Of a DNA stretch of 64,000 nucleotides, positions 23,801 to 34,545 are shown in pieces. Source of the DNA: Antedon bifida. Its lineage: Eukaryota > Echinodermata > Crinoidea > Comatulida > Antedonidae. A model generated the notes under the pieces. It did no database searches, was not told the DNA's origin, and was given only the letters and a program-made list of their open reading frames with translations. The DNA is taken from positions 21,905,001 to 21,969,000 of the forward strand of contig OY727099.1 of assembly GCA_963402885.1 (NCBI GenBank), read 5' to 3'. Position 1 is the first letter of the stretch, and every line of letters begins with the position of its first letter. The translations under genes were made by a program, and so were the position numbers.

Positions 23801-26800
23801 AACTTGCACGTTCCGTCTCTTGAACTTTTAGCCTGTGTTGTACAGAGTAGAAAGGAATACCGTAGAGGCCTAAGCATAAAGACACAGTTGTGTTTATACA
23901 AACCCGGTGCCTATTCGCTTTTGTATGGCGCGCCAAGCTGTCATTAATTCGGAAATAAAGATATATTAGTTTTAAAACAAAAGAAGTTAGAAAGGTTTTC
24001 GTTCTAGAACTATAGGATAATCATTTATACTGTCTTATAAATAATATTTTTAAAATTCCAATCAAATGACGTCATGATAAATAACAATACAATCGTTGTA
24101 CTGTCACAATATTATTGCTCTTACTAATCATGACGTCATTTGATTGGACCTGTGCAAATATCATTTTAATCAAAGGAAGCATAGATGGTTATTCTATATA
24201 GTTCTAGAATGAAACGTTTTTATATTTCTTTTGATTTATGTATGAAAAATGCATATTTGTCTATTTGTCGTCAATCGTTTTCGTCCTAGTGTAAATGAGC
24301 CTTAACACTCGGTAGTTGCGTACGTTATCTGCGTGGTCAGTATTATGCGTTAAGATCTGATTACACTATCAAAGTGTATGTGAACAAAAAGTGTGATGTG
24401 CCCAAATATGGTAGCGATATGCTCAAATATGGTAGTGATATAACATCATCATGTCCATATATGGACACATCACATCAAGTTTGATAGTGCAGACAGAACC
24501 TAACTAGGCCTACTCTGTCTCTCTCAACTCTTGTTTGGAGGATATATCACTTGTATCTGGATCTGAATCATTATACTCCAATAAAGCAGGAAAACTGCAT
24601 CACACTAGAGTTTAGTTTTTATTAAATAAATATTACGTCCGTTCATCACATGCGGATCCAAAGTGGGAAAAAGAGCGTATGGGTGGGGTTTGAGCATTGG
24701 TGGACAATGCATGATCCACCTTAAAAAAAAATAAACAAAAGATAGAAATGTATTATCATTTGCACAGTGTTCATTTTGGCCCTGCTCCAGATTTTAAAAT
24801 CCTGGTGCGCCACTGCTCATGTTTACTTTAAGAATATATATCGTCTGTTGGAAGAAAGTATATAAATCCAAATGAAATTGTACTATACTACTGTAACTTA
24901 AACGATACACCCAGGTATTTTTGTCGTATTACAGCTGCATGTCAAACAGAGAATAAGCTCACCAGGATATGAACTAAACCCCTTATAGGCACATTCTAAT
25001 TATGGGCTTAATGTAGTGACACTTTCCACCTTGAGCAACATCCTACAGTACAGTACTGACTGAACCCGGAATCTGCAATCGAGATGTAAACACGTTAGGG
25101 CCAATCTAAAGCTTGATTCCCACTAGCGACGCAACGTAAGCAAATGCCCTTCTCATAATTATGTTTGCCCCACCTGCGTGAAATCATGTTTGCAGCACTA
25201 TTGCGTCGTCGGTTCCCACTTGTGATTACGCAATACAATACTTTGCGTCGATACGTCGCTGTGTTGCGTTCTAGGACACAACGCAAGGACGTAAACGCAA
25301 CGCAAGCGGTGTTGACCAATAGCAAGCGACAGTTCGAATAATTCATCGCTTGTGATTGGTCAACTCACTTACGTTGCGTTACGTCACTGTGTTACTTCTC
25401 TGGTGTGAATTAAGCATTACACAGACGAGCGGTAACTGTTCAAAAAAATCTACGTTATTCCTTATGACCATTTACACACAACGCGGAGCGGACGGGCGGT
25501 TTATCGCTCAGATAGATACAGATTCTATGTGGGACAAGCTACCGTTACCGCTTGTCCGTGTAAATTGGCCTTTATACCTCGATTCTATAATGTAAAATAT
25601 GTATATTTATGTTAATTATAAATAAATATGTATGTTATATAATGTATATATAACGTTACAACATTGCTTGGCCGTGTCCACTATGCATGGGCTAACATGT
25701 AGGCCTGTGTATGGTTTGTTTACGTTAAAGAAAATGGCTCAAATCTTCTTAAAGGCCTCCAACGGTAAGCCAGTCGGAAATGTGCATCATACAATGTCCT
25801 TTGAGAGTTGGAAACATGCAAACAAGGTTATTGAAGTACAACTTTGGCTTAAATATATTTTCTCTGTCATCTATACTGTATGCAGTGTAAAAAAGTTTTT
25901 TTATCAGAAAAAGGCAAACAATTGTGGTTATCCGGAATGCGCAGAGTATTTTTAAAATATTTATTTAAAAATATGCATCACTTTGAAATAATGTGAAAAA
26001 AAAAACCATAAAGGAAATGTGTATTTTTGAATTGTCATGTAACAAACATAAACTTCATATTGATTGATTGACTTTATTCGAAATTCTCATAAAACAATAC
26101 AAAATACAAGCACTCTGGCTCGAAAATTGTCTTGCTTGCCACGTATATAAAATATTAAAACTATTATAAAATTGGTAAAATACAAACAGTACGAAACCAA
26201 GGGGTAAAATACAAATAGTACGACACCAAGGGGTAAAATACAAATAGTACGACACCAAGGGGTAAAATACAAATAGTACGACACCAAGGGGTAAAATACA
26301 AATTGTACGACACCAAGGGGTAAAATACAAAAGCAACAAATACAAAAATTACATAAAAATGTTAAACATGGCAGTAGTAAAAAATATCAAGACAACATTA
26401 ATAACAGAGAAAATCATGATGACCCTTTAAACTATACATTTGTTTCTAAATGGTTCCAAAACAATTAAAATGTTACAATTTTTGAAAAACAATAGGCCTA
26501 CTACAAATTTATAAAACACATTTAAAGGCCTTTGTGGAAAGAATCCACATGATTAAAATGGAAAAAATATATAAAAAGGACTGTTAAAAATGATATAAAA
26601 TTTAAAGACATTATACAATATATTAATGAAATAAATTGAGAACATTTATATTGGTGATTTATTTGTTATTTTTTACTTATTCATTCAACAATACATTTAA
26701 AATACACAACAAAGAAAAATACAAACAATTGGAATTTATTATGATTTTGATTATTGACAATGCTGGCAAAGTTGTTAAGTAATAATTAATAATAAGTGAG

Positions 26801-29800
26801 TGATATAATGAAATGCGACTGACTAACACACAGCAGCTGTACGTATATCATCAACCTTAAAATTAAAATAGCCTATTTTATTCATATAAATATATTTTGA
26901 TAACCTTGACTTGTGTATATCACTACATCACGTTATGTTTGCCTCAAAAGGGATAATTACCGCACAAATTGAAATAATATCAAATCAAATAAATCGTCTG
27001 CATTCAGCGAAACAAATTTGTTTAGTCGACTGCGATTCCGCTACTTACAAAAACAACGTTATTACTGATGAGTTTTTTTTTCTGTAGAAGTAAACTTCCA
27101 TAAGTATAGACTTAATCAAAACAAACTATTTTGAAAATTCTACAATTTGAACGCCTTCAGTTGTGTCACGTGTTCTCACACTTTACCCTACTCCCCTGTG
27201 ATTGGGTAGTAATTGCTTACTGTCTGCCCTACACATTATCCCATTATCTTCTGGAAATGCTTCCTTGACATTGAATTATGGAATAATTTCACTATTATCG
27301 TATTTAATTTCTTCCTAATATTTTTCATAATCATATAAAAACAAAGTGTTTTAGGTTGGTTTCCACTAGGACGCAACGTAAATATGTTATACTCGTACAA
27401 CGCTTACGTACTTGTAACGCAAAGATGTGAACTCACGACGCAAAGATGTACACTCGCAACGCAAAGATATGTACATTCGCAACGCAAATACGCACTCGTA
27501 ACGCAAAGATGTACATTCGCAACGCAAATACGTACTCGTAACGCAATGATGTGAACTCGCAACGCAAATATGTATACTCGCAACGCAAAGATGTACACTC
27601 ACAACGCAAAGATGTACTCGCAACTCAAGTAGGCCTATTATAACAAGTAGACCTAAGTTGACAATCAAAGAACGACATACGGATGATACTTTCCCTCAAC
27701 GTAATCTCTTTCAACTGTAGTAATAGCTCTTGTACTTTTAAACGGTGAGACGATCACACACAACCTGTTGATTTGTTCCGACAACATAATTCCCCTCAGG
27801 TCCTTTGAATTTCCTATTCCCAATTTACAGACAAGTCGAGAGCACTCACCTCAAATGTAATGACGGGCCAAGTTGACATCTTTTCTTAAAATAGAACTTA
27901 TTTCATATATCTTTACGTAGAATATCTTCATCTATAAAGTTACATACGTATATACAGACAAGTCGAGAGCACTCACCTCAAATGTAATGGCGGGCCTACT
28001 GTAGTTGACATATTTTCTTGAAATAGAACTTATGTCATCTATCTTCACGTAGAATATATATCGTTGCATACGTATATTTTTATTTCAATCAACCTCTTTT
28101 ATACCTGACAACAAAGTTTATCTTATATCTTATATTGTCTTTGAAGAAGTTCCTATTTATGGACATCGTATGTTTATGACTTTTATACGATGTATTCGTT
28201 TAACATTACAATTAAATAAATAAAATGACTGATAAATTACTAAGACTAAGTTCATTACATTCGTTTTTATGTTGATTTGTTTATAGATTCATCTAGGACT
28301 TCAACATTCATACATCCGTCCAGCGCAGCCCAACTGTTTACCTTATGGTGAAGTAACACTGGGAGAAAAACTTCAACGATTAGGCTACCGTACCAACCTC
28401 GTGGGAAAATGGCACCTGGGTTTTCACAAGAAGCATTGCTGGCCAACAAGAAGAGGGTTCCATCATTTCTTTGGTTAGTATGGTCGAATGAGGAACGTTT
28501 CTTACCTTACCTTATCTATCCTTTTCGGGCCGAGTGTCCCATAAAGCGTGGTTCCCACTAGCGACGCAACGCAACGCAAGGACGTAGACGCAACGCAAGC
28601 GAGTTGACCAATCACACGCGACTGTTCGAATAATCCATCGCTTGTGATTGGTCAAAACACCTTGCGTTGCGTTCTAGTGGGAACCAATCATTAGGCTACG
28701 AGGAACGTTTCAGCGCATGGTAATCCGGACCGTGACGTCTCCGGGCCCACGTTAGATAACTGTGGCCGTATTCACCAATCACACTTTTAAGTGAGAAAAT
28801 TCCCATAAATATTAAATATTTCACTTAACTCAATAAATATTTTCCTTAAATTGTATTCACTTAGAAAGGAGATTTTTTTAATGTGGGTACTTAGCCTAAG
28901 TGTGAATGGTGAATACGGCTACAGGTGTATTACTGAAATCGTGAGCTTTATTTAGAGTAAGGCAGAACACCTATCACCTATCCTCCGGGACCCAATAAAA
29001 TGTCCTCTAATATTAGTGTGTGTGTCACCTAAATCGTTTGCCAGTGTTAAATGCCATTGGATTCGTTTCATGAGAATGAATGAGATGTGTTGAAAGAGAG
29101 GTATATAATGTATAAGGTATACCAATCAACACCCACTACCATAATAGTATAGCATCTATGAGATTGCCAGAAAAAAGGATGTGCTATTTTATTTCAGTCT
29201 AGTTAATAATAGCATAATATAGAGTAGTCGACGCTTAGGAAAATGTCATTTTATCCGTTAAACGCACACGCAGATTAGGTGTATATTGAACTCTCTAAAC
29301 GTATCTTTGACAATGTTTGGTGAAACCTTTTATGTTAGTATAAATTGAATTAATCATGTCACAAAATAATGCATGTTTACACGTATAATTTGTATTCACA
29401 TTAATGAAAATGAAACAAAGTCCTTCGTTGAAATCACATGTTAATTTTGCGTAGGCCCAATTAGCTGTAACGCACTAATGTGTATCTAGACCTCTCTCGG
29501 GGCAACGAGCTCACGTTAGACAACGTAACATAATGCATTTCTCATGATCAAACAATCAACAACCATCATGATGACGTAATGAATATTAAACATTAACATT
29601 CACGTCATGTATCGTGTTTCACGGAATCACAATTACCAATATATAGAATCCCTCATTTCGAACACCCCTATTGAGAGAACACTCTATTAAGGGGACACTT
29701 TCACTTGAAACGAACGAGGGATATACATTTTAGCACTATGGATAATCTCTGTTCAGGGGACACTCCTATTAAGGGGACACTTTCACTTGAAACGAACGAG

Positions 29801-32800
29801 GGATATACATTTTAGCACTATGGATAATCTCTGTTCAGGGGACACTCCTATTAAGGGGACACTTTCACTTGAAACGAACGAGGGATATACATTTTAGCAC
29901 TATGGATAATCTCTGTTCAGGGGACACTCCTATTAAGGGGACACTTTCACTTGAAACGAACGAGGGATATACATTTTAGCACTATGGATAATCTCTGTTC
30001 AGGGGACACTCCTATTAAGGGGACACTTTCACTTGAAACGAACGAGGGATATACATTTTAGCACTATGGATAATCTCTGTTCAGGGGACACTCCTATTAA
30101 GGGGACACTTTCACTTGAAACGAATGAAGGATATACATTTTAACACTATGGATAATCCCTATTCTGGGAACAGTCCTATCAAGGGACACTTTCACTTGAA
30201 ACGATCGAGCCGGGATATACATTATTTTTCTATTCAGGGGACACTTTGTTTAATCATGAACAAAATAAGTAGAATAAAATAGCTCCTTATTCTGTCCATG
30301 GTTTAATCCAGACGGTATCCAATTAATAGGAGTTATACTTTAATGTCAACCATCTTTATCTCCAGCTCACGCAAGTCTTTCATTTTCTCTCGCTCTGTCA
30401 TCGCTGTATTTCGGCTAGTGAAATTCAACCAGCGTTAGTAATTGTGGTCATTTTACATGTCCAATATACTGGACGATTTCCGGTACTTGAGACAAGCTAT
30501 GATCCAATCAGTCATTTCAAATCAAGTTAAGTCGTCACCATTAAATAAATTTAGTGTACTGTAAAATGTAATTGACAATGAACTAAAAGTGTGGAGTCTA
30601 AACGGGAGTCTAACTACAACTATCATAACTGTCGTTTGGGTCACAACTATTCAGTGAACAAGGTAGACGCGCGCGTGGGGGACACTTTATAGTGAAACGA
30701 ACTGTAACAGTATGCGCAATAATTTATGCTTTGGCGCCATGGCCATCGCCTATTAAGGTACCCTTTTTAATGTAACGTTTAAATGTAAGCCTTTTGATTC
30801 CTCCACGTTCTATTTGAGTCTATAGCCTAAAACGGAAATCAAGCTGTTTTAACTGTTCCTATTCCTGTGCTGTATTTCTGTATGCTGTAATATACTTGTG
30901 TCATAGGCGAGACGTAATCGGCATAAAACATCCAATTAATAAATTCAATTAGCGGAGGCACGGATCTCAAATGTATTTTACTATTGGCAAATGTCCCATT
31001 AAACTTCTAAAATATACTGCAGTCTGCGATCCGTTTCGTACACCTGATTTGTTACGTCACGCTGTGTTGACACGCGCGTATATACTTTGATGAAAATGGT
31101 ACGCGCGCGTCTACCTTGTGTTTGTTTGTGACGTAATATAGTATACCCTCGTTTTCATAAAAAGTTAAGTTAATTCAAATAAATCAAATTTGATTCATTT
31201 CCTTTCAATAAATAATCGTATAATTATAAATTAAATGTTTGACTATCTTTTATTATTTTAGAATCAGGGAATTCCGTAATTGTTTTCTTCCCTTGAATAA
31301 ACATATTAAAGATCTATTTATTATTACCTTATTATGATTTATAATTATGAGAGGATATTCTATGTACAAAACATCTTGCAAGTGTTAAAATGTCCCGAGA
31401 CATAACGTATTTCGTGTCAACATGGTAAGTAATTCTAGTGCGTATGATGTGTATATTTTGTGTTGATTGATAAGATAATTTCTCTGTAAAGGTTGGTCCC
31501 TCTAGGACGCAACGTAAAAAGAACATCACGTAACTCCAAGTACTTTGACCAATCACAAGCTCGGATTATCCGAAATGTCGATTGTAGTAAATCATTTGGC
31601 CATTGCGTTGCGATCTAGAAGGAGTCATACCGTAAACCTGTTTTTCCAATAGTCGAACATTCCCACGAATCAAAAGCGTCAGCGCGTATTCATTTGAATC
31701 TACGTTAGTGATGCGAAAAAATATACTACCAATCAGAACTCAGAAATCTCTGATTATGCAAATAGATTCGCCTAGTCGAAAACGTAGTTGTAGGCCTACA
31801 TAACCTTGTTTTGGTGTTCTTCTTGTAGGATTTCTTACGGGGGCCGAAGACTTCTACACCCACGAGAGTGACTATCTTTTCCCCGGTAAGCGCAAGATGT
31901 GGAAAGGATTTGATCTGAGAGAGAACGACAAAAACATTGCATGGGATTACCAAGGGGAATACTCCACTCATTTATTTACGAAAAAGGCGCAGAAAATAAT
32001 TAAAAAGCACGATAAAAGTAAGGTAGTATCATCCAATACTTTTTATGTGATCAATTACTTTAACACTTGTTTTGTTTGTTTGTTATTTTGATAATAAAAT
32101 AAAAGTAAAAGTTGTTCAATTTACTTTTTGCTGTTCTGGGAATGGAATAACAATTAGATGAGATTATTCCCAAATTCCCAAAAGACGGTTGTAGTAGTCC
32201 GATTATGGAATTACATCTGGTGTAACGCCAACTTGACTTTGCAAGAGTTTTTATATGGACCCTTTAAAACAACTTAATACATAGGTCATAGGTCAATAAA
32301 GCAATAACTGCACAGGTTGCTAGAATTTAATAAATGATCTAGGCCTACTACTAGATATAAAGCCTACTGTTTTCATATCTTTCCAGCCTTTGTTTCTTGT
32401 CGTATCCTTCCAAGCCGTCCATGGTCCGTTACAAGTACCGACAGAGTATTTACAACCATATAGATATATCAAAAACGAGAAAAGAAGAATTTACGCGGGA
32501 ATGGTAACATGTATGGACGAAGCAGTCGGTAACATAACAAAAACGCTGAAACATACGGGACTTCTTGAAAATAGCGTCATCGCATTCACTACAGGTTGGT
32601 TACGTAATCGTCTATAATATAGAATTTGTGTAGAAAGTGCTATGTCTAATTAATTATAGTATTCTACTTCTAAACGTCATGAGTTTGGATGTCAGTTATC
32701 ATCCCTAGATACACATGAGCTGTATTACGAAATTTGCCTATAATATTGTCGTATTTGGAGATAATACTGTACCGACAATCAGATCAGCTGTACATATTAC

Positions 32801-34184
32801 TAGGTAACAATATGAAATAATAAATTTAATTTCTAGATAATGGAGGCAGGCCTCATCTGGGTGGATACAACTGGCCTTTGCGAGGCGGTAAAGGTTCGTT
32901 GTGGGACGGCGGCCTTCGAGGTCTTGGATTTGTACACAGCCCGTTACTACCAACAAAAGTCAGAGGATCAGTAGTTAAGAAATTGATGCACGTTAGTGAC
33001 TGGTTTCCTACGTTAGTCGAAGGAGTTGCACAAGGCTCTGTCGGCAAGCTGAAGCTGGATGGCTACAACATGTGGCCCATATTGAGGTACGTAGAGCATT
33101 TATTATTAAGGAACTTGATTGTGGGATAAAATCCAAGACGAAGTCAAGGACTCATTTTTAATGGGTAATTTTCCAAGAATAGTGTTTTTCTTGTGTGAAT
33201 ATTTTCTGATATATTTATTGAAATGCTATATTTTATCTTTATGTGCTACTTGGCAGTGGTGAAACTAAAACGTCACCCAGAAAAGAAATCTTGCATAACA
33301 TAGATCCTTTAAGTACGCACCCGTACCGGAAAAAAGGCCTGCAAAGCAGACAGGGAAGACGCTGGAAGAGGTACTTCGATACAGACATTAGGGCTGCTAT
33401 ACGAATGGGCAAGTGGAAGCTTATAACTGGAATCCCAGGCAAGTATAATAAGCTAAGTTCCCACTTCCAGGCAAGTACATTAAGCCGAGTTCCCACTTCC
33501 AGGCAAGTACATTAAGCTAAGTTCCAAGTCCCAGGCAAGTACATTAAGCTAAGTTCCCAATCCCAGGCCAGTACAATAAGCTAAGTTCCCAGTCCCAGGC
33601 AAGTACAATAAGCTAAGTTCCCAATCCCAGGCAAGTACAATAAGCTAAGTTCCCAATCCCAGGCAAGTACAATAAGCTAAGTTCCAAATCTCAGGCAAGT
33701 ACATTAAGCTAAGTTCCAAGTCCCAGGCAAGTACAATAAGCCAAGTTCTCATTCCCAGGCCAGTACAATAAGCTAAGTTCCCATTTCGACGAAAACTAAA
33801 AATATGTCTCAATACGCTTTTTTGAGTGATCGGCGTTCCATACTAGTGAGCTTACGAATTTTACAACAGGCCGATTTTTCTTTATTTTTCCTAGGCGACG
33901 GATCGTGGTACTTGCCGCCGGAATTATACAAAACTAGCAAGCCATTCCGATTGAAGGAAGACAAAGGCAAACGAATTTGGTTGTTTAACATGATAGTAGA
34001 CCCAACAGAGACCACAGACGTCAGTCTGAATCGGCCAGAAATTGTGGAAATGTTACTTAAAAAACTGTCATACTATCACAAACATTCTTTACCGCCAACA
34101 TTTCCCAGAAATGACGTCAGAGCCAATCCAAAGTTTTATAATCAAACATGGACACATTGGAGCACAATAAAAGTGAACACCTGA
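20878..34184 (+). CDS. Arylsulfatase, B/I/J type
   Basis: Seven exons: 20878-21123, 28287-28473, 31829-32022, 32387-32594, 32837-33086, 33257-33438, 33895-34184; 518 residues predicted, close to human ARSB (533). An N-terminal signal peptide is followed by the metal-binding [14 protein letters not shown] (Asp31, Asp32) and the sulfatase signature CSPTR at 69-73, whose Cys69 would become formylglycine. Exon 2 carries VGKWHLG (Lys123, His125), exon 5 DNGG (279-282). [49 protein letters not shown] and LHNID follow the B/I/J order. All main catalytic residues seem present, so an active lysosomal or secreted sulfatase is likely; the substrate (N-acetylgalactosamine 4-sulfate in ARSB) cannot be read from sequence. 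Intron 1 is about 7.2 kb and full of MITEs. Intron 6 has a GC donor within a tandem repeat. No canonical AATAAA was seen just after the stop. The 3' end converges with the CUB gene at 34546. Confidence 0.93.
22085..22431. mobile_element. Short element with inverted ends
   Basis: The left end reads AAGGTTAAAGATGTATTGTCC and the right end GGACAATACATCTTTAATA, giving inverted repeats of about 22 bp around 300 bp of AT-rich sequence. The interior TTTTTGGTCAAAGTGGATAAC is similar to the flank of the hairpin at 3261. It is in intron 1 of the arylsulfatase gene. Confidence 0.65.
22902..23069. mobile_element. MITE family B copy
   Basis: It runs from AAGCCTTGTCTACACTATA to GTTTGATAATGTAGATAGAG, with an internal CCATATATGG and ATATTTGGGCACA. 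Confidence 0.8.
23287..23469 (-). CDS. Weak candidate terminal exon inside the arylsulfatase intron
   Basis: On the minus strand TTTTTACACTTCAG is a fair acceptor and is followed by 60 codons in phase 0 to a TGA. The AATAAA hexamer overlaps the end of the frame. No domain is recognisable ([17 protein letters not shown] near the start) and no partner exon was found upstream. It may equally be chance. Confidence 0.15.
   Translation of the reverse strand, partial: PHQARGPWLPKLSPSNLRMNLLNQRGKGDPVLSPHLANGQCTLRYTLSENGYIYINKNHL
23990..24222. mobile_element. Palindromic MITE carrying two CRE-like sites
   Basis: Outer arms: TTTTCGTTCTAGAACTATA at the left and TATATAGTTCTAGAATGAAA at the right. Inner arms: CCAATCAAATGACGTCATGAT near 24060 and ATCATGACGTCATTTGATTGG near 24128. 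Each inner arm holds a perfect TGACGTCA. It is in intron 1 of the arylsulfatase gene. Confidence 0.75.
24351..24500. mobile_element. MITE family B copy
   Basis: It has TTACACTATCAAAGTGTATG, twice an AAATATGGTAG word, CCATATATGG, and AGTTTGATAGTGCAGACAGA at the end. Confidence 0.75.
25111..25415. mobile_element. Two nested or adjacent MITE family A copies
   Basis: The first starts GCTTGATTCCCACTAGCGAC. An internal junction near 25265 (GTTGCGTTCTAGGACACAAC) starts a second palindromic unit that runs to TTACTTCTCTGGTGTGAAT. Confidence 0.7.
26058..26345. repeat. 29-bp minisatellite next to a possible retroelement tail
   Basis: Five near-identical 29-bp units (ACACCAAGGGGTAAAATAC, AAATAGTACG) span about 26195-26335. 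Just before them, TGATTGATTGACTTTATTCG resembles, in complement, the AATAAAGTCAATCAATCA tails of some non-LTR retrotransposons; that link is tentative. Confidence 0.6.
26400..27350. other. Intron 1 filler, no recognisable feature
   Basis: AT-rich arylsulfatase intron sequence with no exon, no inverted repeat and no tandem structure that I can support. Confidence 0.4.
27355..27640. repeat. MITE family A end expanded into a 20-22 bp tandem repeat
   Basis: It starts with the family A terminus GGTTTCCACTAGGACGCAAC, then runs through about ten units of ACTCGCAACGCAAAGATGTAC with small length variation. No right terminus is visible. It looks like a subterminal MITE motif amplified into a minisatellite. 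Confidence 0.75.
27829..28080. repeat. Tandem duplication, unit about 126 bp
   Basis: ACAGACAAGTCGAGAGCACT and CACCTCAAATGTAATG, through the TACATACGTATAT region, occur twice in a row with a few differences. It lies just upstream of exon 2 of the arylsulfatase gene. Confidence 0.8.
28546..28691. mobile_element. MITE family A, clean full copy
   Basis: It runs from GCGTGGTTCCCACTAGCGAC to GTTCTAGTGGGAACCAATC. Inner arms are ACGCAACGCAAGCGAGTTGACCAATCACA and its partial complement GTGATTGGTCAAAACACC. This is the best reference copy in the window. Confidence 0.85.
28762..28922. mobile_element. MITE with GGCCGTATTCACC ends
   Basis: The left end TGGCCGTATTCACCAATCAC is mirrored by the right end GTGAATGGTGAATACGGCTA. 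Inner sequence around CTTTTAAGTGAGAAAATTCC and CACTTAGAAAGGAG continues the fold. It lies in intron 2 of the arylsulfatase gene. Confidence 0.75.
29664..30240. repeat. 82-bp minisatellite (about 7 copies)
   Basis: The unit includes CACTCCTATTAAGGGGACAC, TTTCACTTGAAACGAACGAG and GGATATACATTTTAGCAC. ATATACATTTTAGC starts at 29721, 29803, 29885, 29967 and 30049, an exact 82-bp spacing, and those copies are virtually identical. The last two copies have diverged. It is in intron 2 of the arylsulfatase gene. Confidence 0.95.
30655..31120. mobile_element. Possible 465-bp element with GC-rich inverted ends
   Basis: ACAAGGTAGACGCGCGCGT at about 30658 is inverted at 31101-31119 (ACGCGCGCGTCTACCTTGT). 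No other structure is evident between them. Confidence 0.55.
31491..31628. mobile_element. MITE family A, diverged copy
   Basis: GGTTGGTCCCTCTAGGACGC at the left; GCGTTGCGATCTAGAAGGAG at the right. Confidence 0.6.
33439..33795 (+). repeat. 32-bp minisatellite that repeats a GC splice donor
   Basis: About eleven units of 32 bp, each of the form GCAAGTACAATAAGCTAAGT followed by TCCCAATCCCAG. Unit 1 begins exactly at the 5' splice site of arylsulfatase intron 6, and almost every unit boundary rebuilds CCAG|GCAAGT; two units read GCCAGT instead. The array fills most of the 456-bp intron. The reading frame extended into the array meets a stop at about 33516. Confidence 0.9.
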
Positions 34185-34334
34185 TTTCTTTTAGTACTGT
34201 ACTTGTATTATGATGGTATTTATTGTAGGCCCAATAAGGTTTTAAAGTAGTATTTGCCAGTGAAGGGCAGTCCGAGAGGAGCAATGGAGTTTCTCTATTA
34301 ACAGGCCTACGACTTCGAAATGGAAACTTGGAAA

Positions 34335-34440
34335 TAAGCGCGCCACACGTAATTTGAGCAATCACGACGTGATAGATCATTCTATATATGTTGCTTGTGA
34401 TTGGTCAATAACTTGCGTTGCGTCAAATTGGGAATCCAAT
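34335..34440. mobile_element. Degenerate MITE family A copy between convergent genes
   Basis: ACTTGGAAATAAGCGCGCCA at the left, GATTGGTCAATAACTTGCG and AATTGGGAATCCAA at the right. It occupies much of the gap between the 3' ends of the arylsulfatase and CUB genes. Confidence 0.55.
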
Positions 34441-34498
34441 CAAATCGAGCATTGTGAAAAAAAAGACATACCAAATTATTCAATTCATTAAATTATTT

Positions 34499-34504
34499 TT
34501 TATT
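34499..34504 (-). terminator. Polyadenylation signal AATAAA
   Basis: Canonical hexamer on the minus strand, 41 bp after the stop codon of the 34546 CUB gene. Confidence 0.6.
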
Positions 34505-34545
34505 ATTATTATTTGCCTCAACAATCAGTGGTGTACTACAACTAA

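Noticed and set aside
26055..26345. Hydrophobic minus-strand frames
   Set aside because: Generated by a 29-bp minisatellite.
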